Source of the DNA: Phaeoceros laevis
Taxonomy: Eukaryota > Anthocerotophyta > Anthocerotopsida > Notothyladales
DNA: 46,138 bases
Assembly (NCBI GenBank): GCA_049999765.1
Contig: JBNGIQ010005755.1
Coordinates: forward strand, 1 to 46,138
Direction: 5' to 3'
The notes under the pieces are model-generated. The model worked only from the letters and a program-made list of their open reading frames with translations. It did not search any database and was not told the DNA's origin. Position 1 is the first letter of the stretch. Each line of letters starts with the position of its first letter. Positions 23,801 through 32,418 of this stretch are shown one piece after another. The translations under genes and the position numbers were made by a program.

Positions 23801-24183
23801 GGTGGACTGGCAACTCGTAGGATCCTGCCCTCGATATGACGCAACATGAACTGCTCATGGCCTGTTTTGGCTCGCTTCCTTCCCACCGACAACCAGATAA
23901 GCACTCCAAACTTGCTGAGGGCGTGGAGACGAACCTTTCTCAAAATAGGGCGGAGCTCTCCGCAGTGCAACTTGGCAATGTCACCAATTTGGCGCGCCGC
24001 AGCTCTCCTGGTGGCGGGAGTCGATCCAGCTGTCTCAGTCAAGGAACCTCTTCAACAAAACTCTCTTGGTGAGACCTTCGACAATCAAAACGCATACGCA
24101 GGCAACACGCTGGGGGACACGCAGCACAGGATACTGTCGAGGAGAGTGAGGAGGCGGTTGAGCCGAGACGATTGATGAGCCAT
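14853..24183 (-). CDS. BTAF1: BTAF1/MOT1-type TBP-associated SNF2 ATPase
   Basis: BTAF1/Mot1 (RGD3 in Arabidopsis) uses ATP to strip TATA-binding protein from DNA. All 28 exons join in frame into 2049 aa, close to the Arabidopsis length: 24183-24135, 24029-23935, 23714-23497, 23411-23354, 23166-23085, 22982-22633, 22542-22434, 22344-21753, 21658-21526, 21441-21373, 21163-20952, 20850-20607, 20443-20267, 20159-19770, 19659-19240, 19155-19036, 18955-18473, 18373-17832, 17614-17107, 16865-16797, 16718-16614, 16529-16302, 16196-15933, 15842-15793, 15709-15600, 15510-15428, 15342-15130, 15029-14853. The start is fixed by [16 protein letters not shown], the conserved plant N-terminus. HEAT-type repeats fill the first 1440 residues. 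The SNF2 core has Walker A DDMGLGKT (about 1471-1478), DEGH (about 1584-1587), [47 protein letters not shown] and MDRAHRLGQ. The C-terminal bridge reads [20 protein letters not shown]. No lesion was found. Confidence 0.97.
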
Positions 24184-24692
24184 TTGGACGTCCTGCGGGC
24201 CTCTGTTAAGGACGCTCCTGCAGCGCCGGCTCAACCGCAGTCTTCATGTCGGCATCCCTTGCGCCTGCACCATGCTGAGCCCGCTCTCCCGCGACACCAT
24301 CCGCTACCTGTCAGAAACAACCCTTTGCTCGCGAGCAAGGCTAGACCGACATGAATGCCGGGAACGGGAGCCGATAGCAATACCGAAGACACGGACGAGC
24401 AGCAAGGCAGACATCTAAGAGGCTGCTGGACGTGGCGGAGAGCGGCCATGGCCATGGCTTTTGAGCTCTCCAGCACTCAGCACCCGGCCTTCGCCGGTGG
24501 TGAAGCGCAGGGCGAAGGCCGTAATTACCGTGAATTTTACCCAGTAATTGTTGCCTTTCTGCTGCGCACATCCCATATTTTGCCCCTTCTTGCAACATGT
24601 CCCCCCAGTTTTACCCTCAAGTTATCTAGATATTTTAAATGCTCCACATAACTTGGACTTTAAGACTGTCCATGTAGAGTCTGCAATCTTCT
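24184..24692. promoter_or_regulatory. Shared head-to-head intergenic region of BTAF1 and gamma-adaptin
   Basis: 509 bp separate the two divergent start codons, so both promoters and 5' UTRs must lie here or extend into the neighbouring gene. The left 350 bp are GC-rich. Composition turns abruptly AT-rich near 24530, on the gamma-adaptin side. No TATA box was convincing in the GC-rich half. Assigning promoter function is inference from gene orientation. Confidence 0.5.
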
Positions 24693-27600
24693 ATGATGGG
24701 GAGCAAGCTACGGTAACTTTCTCCCTCCATGGCTACAAACTTCTATTTGATAAAAGTGAAGCCAATGTGGCAATAACTAACAAAATTATCCATAATGCTA
24801 GGGACATGATTCGTGCTATCAGAGCCTGTAAAACTGCCTCCGAAGAAAGGGCACTTGTTGCTAAAGAATGTGCTTCACTTCGAACAATTTTCATCTCGAG
24901 TGAGGATGACCACAAACACAGAAATATAGCCAAACTAATGTTCATCCATATTTTAGGATATCCTACACATTTTGGCCAAATGGAGTGTGTCAAGCTCATA
25001 GCAACCACGGGCTACCCTGAAAAACGAATAGGATATCTAGGGTTAATGTTGCTTTTGGACGAAAAGCAAGAAATATTGATGTTGGTCACTAATTCGGTAA
25101 AAAAGTATCCAAACAAGCTCTACTATAATGAATGTATAGAACATATGCTTCAATCAACTATCTCCAATCAAGCTCTTAACTCCCCATAGTGACTTACAAC
25201 ACGCAAACCAATTTATTGTGGGGCTAGCATTGTGTGCATTAGGGAATATATGCACCAGCGAAATGGCTCGTGACCTAGCACCCGAAGTTGAAAAACTTCT
25301 ACATAGTCAAAATACTTACATTCGGAAGAAGGTGCGATATGTTCAAATGCATGATATGTTGCTCTACTTTTATGGCTCTAACGATTTGCACTCAATTGAG
25401 CAGCATTTACTTCATCCTTAGTTCCATATGTATCTATTTATTGACGAAGTATTTAAATAGGCTGCACTATGCTCAGTACGTATTGTGAGGAAAGTACAAG
25501 ATCTCGTTGAGTATTTTATGGCTCCAGTCACATTGCTTGTAGCAGACAAGCATCATGGAGTTCTTCTTACAGCCATGCGTTTGATGATTGAACTTTGTCA
25601 ATCTAATAGTCTAGCACTTGAACACTTTCGAAAGGTATGTCATACTACTTTTCTTGGTTACATTGAAAATGTGATAGTTCATTTGATTATTCTTATTTTC
25701 ATACCTACAAGGTTCTTTCAGGACCAAATTGTTTCCTCTTTGTTTTTTCTTTTTTGAAGGAGGAAAGTCAGTCCAACATCTTGTTGTTTGAATCCAGTTA
25801 GCTATGGGGCTGAAGTGAGAATATTGAGATGAGGAATGATATTGTTATGAAATCAGCAAACATCTGTAATTGTACGAATTTTAAAGACTTTGGTGACAAG
25901 TGGATATGCCCCAGAGTATGACGTGAACGGAATACCCGATCCTTTTTTGCAAATAAGGATCTTAAAGTTACTCCGCCTTCTAGGAAAAGGAGATCCATAC
26001 TCAAGTGATGACATGAGTGATATTTTAGCTCAGGTAAAATTCTACATGTTATAAATCATGAATGCACCTAAGTTGTTCTTTTCTTGGTTGTGTGATATAA
26101 TCATCCATTGATTCAAAATTTTCTTATCCAGGTGGCAACTAATACAGATTCTAGCAAAAATGCAGGCAATGCTATTTTATATGAGTGCGTTCAAACAATA
26201 ATAGCTATTGAAGCCATAGGTGGCTTGAGAGTGCTTGCCGTCAATATTATGGGAAAGTTTCTTTCTAGTAGTGATAATAATATAAGGTACTATTTAGATG
26301 AACGCATTGGTTTCCAAACTTACAACATGAGGCTCTTCATTATATTGAAAATGTTGAAAAAATTTGCATAACTTTCTTTACGATATATAAAATAGATATG
26401 TAGCATTGAATACGTTAGTAGCAGTAGTGGCTGTGGATAATCAAGCTGTTCAAAGACATAGGAATATGATAGTGGAATGCGTGAAGGTACTGCATTCTAC
26501 TTTGATGTATGTATTTATAATTATGTATGCATTTATATCACACATGCTTCCAACAATAAATATTTTTAAATGGCTGATATTAGGACTCGGATATTTCCAT
26601 CCGTAGACGAGCGCTTGACTTAGTTTATGCCCTGGTAAATGACAACAATATAATGGTACTAGCAGAGGAGCTTTTGAATTATCTTTCTATTAGTGACTTG
26701 GAGTTCAAATCTGACTTAACCAGCAAAATAGGATCTTTAATTCAAAGGTAATTTTTAATGTATTTCTTAATTCTCCATCAAGTACTAAAGTTGTTTTAAA
26801 AATCCACCATAATACTACATTCTATTGCTAATTTTTGAAAATTGTCTATGTAGATTTGCACCAAACAAGCAATGGTATATCGATCATATAATAAGACTTA
26901 TGGTTGTGGTAAATATTTCAAATTCTAGTATATGATTTAACTAAGTATTGTATTGTGCTTCAATTTTCTGCACGAAGATTGGATTGTATAACCTTGTTAT
27001 TTTTGTCTCCATGAATTATTATTTTAAGGATCTTCCAATGTTAAGAATATGTATCTTTTGCTTACAATACACCAGGCAGGTGATTACGTGGATGATAACG
27101 TAGTTCGAGCTTTAACTATTATTATTTCGAATGCTTCTGATTTACAAGCATACACTGTGAGGTTATTATACTTCACATTTCAACAATGGCATGGACAGGT
27201 TTGCAATTAGTCATTTTTGCTTGCAAATTTTTTGGTCATTTTTCTTTGTATTTGTGCATGTTACAGATAAGACATACATATAACATCTATTTATACCTAC
27301 ATAACATTTTATTGTTGATCCAAACAGGAGAGTCTTGCCAACGTTACTTTATGGTGTATTGGAGAATATGGAGAAATGCTTGTTGCTCAACCTAGCAAGC
27401 TATTAAATGAGGACTTATTGATAGTCAGTGACATATTGCAATCGAATTAGAAATAACTATATTTATATAAAGAACCAATAAAGTCAATTGCTTCACTATC
27501 TTTTTAACATATACAATGATTTAGGTTAAAGAATTGGACGTTGTCAATATGATTGGTGCAACCATAAAGGATGTGCGAACTAGCTCAACTTCGTGTGCTT

Positions 27601-29319
27601 ATGCATTGATCACACTTCTCAAATTATCATCACATTTTCCATCTAGTATAAGGTATGTATCGTTTAACTTTTTTCCAGCCATGGAAGTCTATCATTGTTC
27701 TTATTTGTCAACAAAGGGATCATTGTGTCACTTTTCACTATAATGTGATAAGACTCCTAAGAGATCGAGGTTGTATTTGGTTTAAGAAGCTATGTGTGAA
27801 AACATCCCTCCAACCCTGCAATATAGACTCATATTGCACTTGTAGGCTTTAAAAATAACTAAAACAAATAAATTTGCCTAGTTTAGTAAAATTCAAGAAT
27901 TAATTAGAGGACTTAAAGGAAGTGTAGTCTTGGAGCTACAACAACGTTCTGTGGAGTTTGATACAATATTGGGAAAACATGTTGTACTTAGGTAAACTCC
28001 TTTTAGATGGTAAACCAAGGAAAAAGACTAAAACATGTTGCATATTTGTCAATTCATTTGTGCAATCTCGGATTGGATATGCTAAGCTCATCCACTTTCC
28101 ACAGAATGGCCCTTGTAGAGAAGATTCCAATATTAGATGAAGTACCGTACTCTTTTAGAAAATCTTATCCAAGTGATGATGCTGAAAGTACCGGCCAACC
28201 TTCCTTAATATATGTTGATGAACCAAGCAAAGATATGCGTAGGACAAGTAATCCCAAGGATTCTCTACACTCACAAGGGGATAGACAAGACCCTTCCCGA
28301 CAAGCTAATTCATCATCAACCATATTGCTAGATCTTGTTGAATCTAGTGATAAAGGCAAAACCTCCACAGGTCTACTATCTAGTATCTCGATTTGAAGTA
28401 TCTTTCAACTAACAGTCTAGTCTGATTATCTCCTTACTATGATGGTGTTCTTGTTATTATTCTACTACATATAGCATATTTGGATAGTTATAAAGGCACT
28501 CCATTTTATTTTTAGTGATGTTTCTTTCATGCTTTAGGACTTCCATCTATAATGGCCTATGAAAGTACAACTCTTCAAATGTATTTTGATTTTGCAAAAA
28601 CAAATGAAAATCTCGCTGAGCTAATAATTAGAGCAACTTTTACAAACCTCACAACAATACCTTTTACTGATTTTTCATTCCAAGCTGCTGTCCCCAAGGT
28701 AACTAAATTTGACAAGGTCAATTGAAGTTTCTGTTTAAAAGTAGCATTTTATCGCGCCAAAATAAATTGGCCTTGTATAAGTGCATGTGTAAGTACCAAC
28801 TAAGAAGTCAATTAAAATAGGTAATAATGTTCAGATGAAATCATTTTACTAATACCTGTCCTAATTTTTTAGTTTGTTCAAATGCAAATTCAATCAGCAA
28901 GTAGCGATGTACTTCCACCAAATGGATTAGGAAGTATAGATCAATTTATCTCACTCAATAACACCATGCATGGACAGGTGCGCAATAAGATGTATATTTC
29001 ATCGTTGATAGCTAGTAAATAGTGCCTAATTGCAATAGGTGTGTAGACTCTAGCCTAGATGATTGTGGATAGCCACTTTATTTTAATAAGTACAAATGGA
29101 GCTAGATTCCATCATCAAAAAGATCCTAGTGTGTGCTCCATGGGTTGTGCAAAAATGCTTCTTAAGTACGTTTCCATCTTTAACAAATTATAGCCCAATA
29201 TTTTCTTGTAAGTCTACTCACTTTTACAGAAAGCTTTGGTGATGAGGTTCAAAATAACCTATAAGAGAAACAATGAAGACATATTGGAGCAAGGACAAGT
29301 GAACAATTTTCCAGCTTAA
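24693..29319 (+). CDS. AP1G: AP-1 complex gamma-adaptin (large subunit), diverged AT-rich copy
   Basis: Gamma-adaptin is a large subunit of AP-1, which recruits clathrin and cargo at the trans-Golgi network. Seventeen exons give 784 aa with every phase matching: 24693-24712, 24802-25104, 25190-25331, 25461-25634, 25857-26033, 26132-26286, 26396-26486, 26584-26747, 26854-26908, 27076-27198, 27328-27423, 27525-27652, 27887-27991, 28105-28370, 28538-28698, 28873-28977, 29230-29319. The 20-base first exon encodes MMGSKLR and joins [16 protein letters not shown], restoring the canonical start. The adaptin trunk shows [53 protein letters not shown] and [17 protein letters not shown] short hinge carries a clathrin-box-like LLDLVE. 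The gamma-ear has [19 protein letters not shown] and ends GQVNNFPA. It is about 90 residues shorter than typical plant copies, mainly in the hinge. Uninterrupted frame across 17 exons argues for a working gene rather than a pseudogene. Confidence 0.92.
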
Positions 29320-29487
29320 TTGTAAATTATAATGTTTAAATCTTGATAGTAATAACAACAAGCTAATGAATGCCATACGACCAGTTAGCTGCGCAAGCGT
29401 GAGTCCTAAAGGTCTGAGTGTATCTTGGGACCTCTATGGACTCGAAGTTGGGCTGATTTGGCCTAGTTCCCAATTTGCAGAGTTTGC

Positions 29488-29490
29488 CAT

Positions 29491-29521
<31 letters not shown>

Positions 29522-29522
29522 T
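29488..29522 (-). repeat. (AAAT)n microsatellite, LINE 3' tail
   Basis: About eight copies of ATTT on the plus strand read AAAT on the element strand and directly follow its last unique bases. A pure tetranucleotide tail in this place fits a retrotransposon 3' end better than a chance microsatellite. Confidence 0.8.
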
Positions 29523-29534
29523 CATTAGGCGTAT

Positions 29535-29550
29535 GTAGCCGCGAGGCTAT
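29535..29550 (-). other. 3' hairpin of the LINE relic
   Basis: On the element strand ATAGCC, a four-base loop TCGC and GGCTAC form a six-pair stem (one G-U pair) about 12 bases before the (AAAT)n tail. Several LINE families need a 3' hairpin for recognition by their reverse transcriptase. The role here is inferred from position. Confidence 0.55.
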
Positions 29551-29759
29551 GATGCCTTAACGTGATTAAAAAACATGGATGAATTATGAATGGTCATTTG
29601 GGGAAAGAGCAAAAGAAAGAGGAATAGAGCAAACAAAATAACAAAGCTAAATAACTATGCAAAAGAACCTAAGCTAAAAGTAGTTGTAAATCGCCTTGAA
29701 GTAAGAGAGATTTTTTCCCTGAGTTAGGCAACATCAGAAGTTAGCGTATATCATAGTAG

Positions 29760-30557
29760 GAGCCCTGAAAAAATTGGTTCCATATATTGCGAGTGGCCAT
29801 ACATTGACCAGGGATATGCTAGCGAGTTTCTTCTGAAGACCTGCATTTCTGGCAAAATGGATTTTCTACAATGTTGAATCCCTTGAAATAAGCTCCAATA
29901 GCCATGTGCCCAATTCGAAGCTAGGTGAGAAATGATGAGAGCTTTTCAGTAGTGAAGGCCAAGACATTGTAAACTCGAAGCCGAAGGGTCACCAAGCACC
30001 ATTTGCTTGAGCGCGAAAGCCTTCGTTGACGAATCCCACCGTATACGCCATTCCTGCAAACTTGCGGCATGAGTCTTTTGGCGAGTTCTGGACACAGATA
30101 AGAGGCAGTCTGCGCTGGCAATTGGACGAAGAGTGCCCGCCTTGGCGAGCACATCTGCATGCTAATTTCCAACAATATTATTATGACCCGGAATCCAGTG
30201 GAGACTCAGGGAAACCTGAGGACGAGCAAGCGAGAGGGCGTAGAGAGAGGTCCTAGCGCGGAATGATAAAGCTTGGGCAGGTCGGGCAGATGTGTCGGGC
30301 AAAGACATAATAGTTGTCTGGTCGTCAATGAGCATTGTAACTGAAGAAACCCTAGGGATGGAGGCGAAAAGGGTGTGAAGGTATGAAATTGCTTTGACCA
30401 TAGAAAGGAGTTCTACCTCAAAAATCCCATTGCATGTTTTTAAACCGAAAGACAATTGATGAATAAAATTCCCGTTGAAGTAGAAAACCGCCGCGCCCCT
30501 AGCTTTGCCATTTATAAGAGACCCATCAGTGTAAATAGCAAGGGCATCAGAAGTCAA
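29760..30557 (-). pseudogene. RNase H and CCHC tail of LINE ORF2, degenerate
   Basis: Seen: IYTDGSLINGKARGAAVFYF, then EVELLSMVKAISYL, then HWIPGHNNIVGN, a TAG stop at 30162-30164, and HADVLAKAG. These supply the catalytic Asp (TDGS), Glu (VELL) and later Asp (HADVLAKAG) of RNase H. After a frame change come LRIGHMAIGAYFKGFN and a CQKC...H...C knuckle broken by another stop. Plant L1-type RNase H usually starts quite differently; this wording (YTDGS, HWIPGHxxIxGNxxAD, LRxGH, CxxC) is what I know from Tad1-type fungal and some animal LINEs. It is non-functional. Confidence 0.78.
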
Positions 30558-30673
30558 AAGATACTAAGCATGTGAGGCAATAGCTAGCGTGGGAGAGGAT
30601 AGAATCACGATGGCTATGGGTAAAGACAAAGAGGGAGCCCAGGGAGGCACAAGGCGAGGGAAAATGGTCTCAA

Positions 30674-30877
30674 TAGCAGTGGGAGTGGGTAGTATTAATG
30701 CAAGGTAGAGAGAAGCAGGAGAAAGGAGGGTGAGGCGACTACAGTTTGCATTGTGGTAGCGTTTTTTGTGGTTAAATAGCAGTGGGAGTGGGTAGTATTA
30801 ATGCAGGGTAGAGAGAAGCAGGAGAAAGGAGGGTGAGGCGACTACAGTTTGCATTGTGGTAGCGTTTTTTGTGGTTA
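30674..30877. repeat. 102-bp tandem duplication within the LINE linker
   Basis: Two almost identical 102-bp units lie head to tail, the first from about 30674 and the second from about 30776. Each begins with an aatagcagtgggagtgggta-type sequence and ends gttttttgtggtta. One base differs between the best-aligned parts. On the minus strand each unit encodes HKKRYHNANCSRLTLL within the LINE frame. Confidence 0.9.
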
Positions 30878-30900
30878 GTAGCCGGTAGAAAGATTTGGTG

Positions 30901-32418
30901 AATTGGGTGAGAGGGGGCAGCAGAATAGCTTCAAACTCCATAGCCTCAGTGGAAATGGTTCAAAATGCATCAATAATTGCTCTACAATGACTCATTACCA
31001 AGTTACCAATTTCTTAGCTGTTTGTCAACACACTTTGGTCGTGTACCGAAAAGATTGGCGTCATAGCCTATGGCTGCATATTAATGAATAATAATAATAG
31101 TAATAATAATCCCTGCCACAAGGGTTTGAGCATCGATCCCCCATCCCCTCACATGTTTAAGGGTTTGTCCACGAACATAGTCCCTTGGGGCTTGTGAAAG
31201 AAGAGGGGCCAAAATCAGGGCAAGAAGTCATGGATGGCTCCAATGGATGGGCACTTCGAGTTTCTATCTCGTGGAGCCTACATAAACCTCCTCGCTACCG
31301 ATTCAAAGGCCTACGGTCTTATGGTACTAGAGCGAACATGCGCGTCCGGAGCGGGCATGCCCATGTGACGGAGCGCGCTGCGCTCATGCCCTAAACCCAT
31401 CGGTTTAGAGGCAGCCGGTTATCCGGTGGTGGCATGCGGGGCAGGTCCAGCCCGCCGGAATGTTACGGTTGCCGCTTCAGGGGAAGTGAGAGAGGGAACG
31501 GGCGCCACGCGGGCACGGGCTGGCAGAACGCTTGGATACGTTCGGACTCTTTCTGCGGCCTACCCGGGCCCCACACCAGGTGTGCTCTCAAAAAGACGAC
31601 CATTCTACTCACTATTTGCAGCTAGGGGCCTACCCGCGATCCCGCAAGGGGCTAGAGCCCTTCAGGGCACGCACTTAGTTATCGTCCCCCATCCCAGTAC
31701 TGATTGGGAATTGGGACGCGCGTGAGGGACGTGACATTTTATTCGTGTCACTTCGTGAGGACGGATGGGGGACGAGACCTAATGCCGTGCCATCGAAGGC
31801 TAAAGGCCGTGCCCTAGAGGCTAGACAGGCTTTATTTATTATTAGACGGCGGGCCGCAAGTAAGCGGGACCGCTTAGCGGGTAGCAGGCTAGCCGGGCAG
31901 GCAGGCCTAGATGACGGGCAGGGCGAGGCGGGCAGGGCGAGTAGAGGGAGGAGGAGAGGAGAGAGGGTGGCGTGCCATGGCGCATGGTCGAGTGAGAGAA
32001 CTCACCTGATATATACGGGCACGCGGACAAACGGTCGACGCCGCCAAAACGAAACCTACCACTGACAAAACTGGAAGGTGCCGTACGTTTTTCTCTACCG
32101 GGCTTCACCGGCTTATAAAGCAATTATACGGTTCTGGGTTCTGGGCTTGAGCGGCCTGCTGCATGCGACTTGGACAAGTCCAGTAGCTGGCCGTTTGAGG
32201 GGCTGACCTCGGGAGCTGTTGTCTCGGAGTCAGATAGCTGCTGCTGTTTGTGGTTGCCTCAACCTGTTCGCGCCAGGCAGCCTGTTCCTCTAGGGAGAGG
32301 TGCTCTCATTGGAGGCTCCCGACTTCAGGAGTCCGTTGCTGGAGCACCTTCAACAGCAGGCTGTTGACTTGCAGGTTTTTCGCGCTCCTGCCTTGGAGCG
32401 CCTCCACTTGCAACACTC
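30901..32418. other. Spacer upstream of the zf-4CXXC_R1 gene
   Basis: No gene is supported. A (TAA)n-like microsatellite lies at 31085-31110. From about 31130 the base composition becomes GC-rich again, ending the AT-rich block. 31860-31970 is a low-complexity run of gggcaggc and gagg units. A nested inverted repeat lies at 31682-31776. The final few hundred bases should hold the downstream gene's promoter and 5' UTR. Confidence 0.5.
31682..31776. repeat. Nested inverted repeat
   Basis: TCGTCCCCCATCC at 31682 pairs with GGATGGGGGACGA ending at 31776. Inside it GTGAC at about 31731 and GTCAC at about 31747 form a second small stem. It may be a foldback element remnant or a structured transcript; nothing else supports a role. 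Confidence 0.6.

Larger units (their letters stand above)
29488..30900 (-). mobile_element. 5'-truncated LINE relic with RNase H, fungal Tad1-like
   Basis: Read on the minus strand, the relic keeps the 3' part of a non-LTR retrotransposon. In order it has a linker starting near 30880, an RNase H domain, a CCHC-like tail, a short 3' hairpin and a tetranucleotide (AAAT)n tail ending near 29488. The reverse transcriptase and ORF1 are absent, as expected from 5' truncation during target-primed insertion. Its left boundary is the tail; the right boundary is only estimated. It lies immediately downstream of the gamma-adaptin gene within the same AT-rich block. Confidence 0.7.

Noticed and set aside
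24548-25189. Single 213-codon frame as the first exon of gamma-adaptin
   Set aside because: It starts at a non-ATG codon, encodes unrelated sequence before [10 protein letters not shown] and ends in unrelated sequence after TNSVK. Splicing at 24712/24802 and 25104/25190 restores the family sequence exactly.
24693-29319. Gamma-adaptin as a pseudogene, because it is AT-rich and diverged
   Set aside because: All 17 exons keep frame and phase with usable GT-AG sites, and the trunk and ear motifs are intact.
31426-32123. Several GC-rich open frames of 90-106 codons
   Set aside because: Overlapping frames on both strands with no recognisable motif; long frames are expected by chance in GC-rich DNA.
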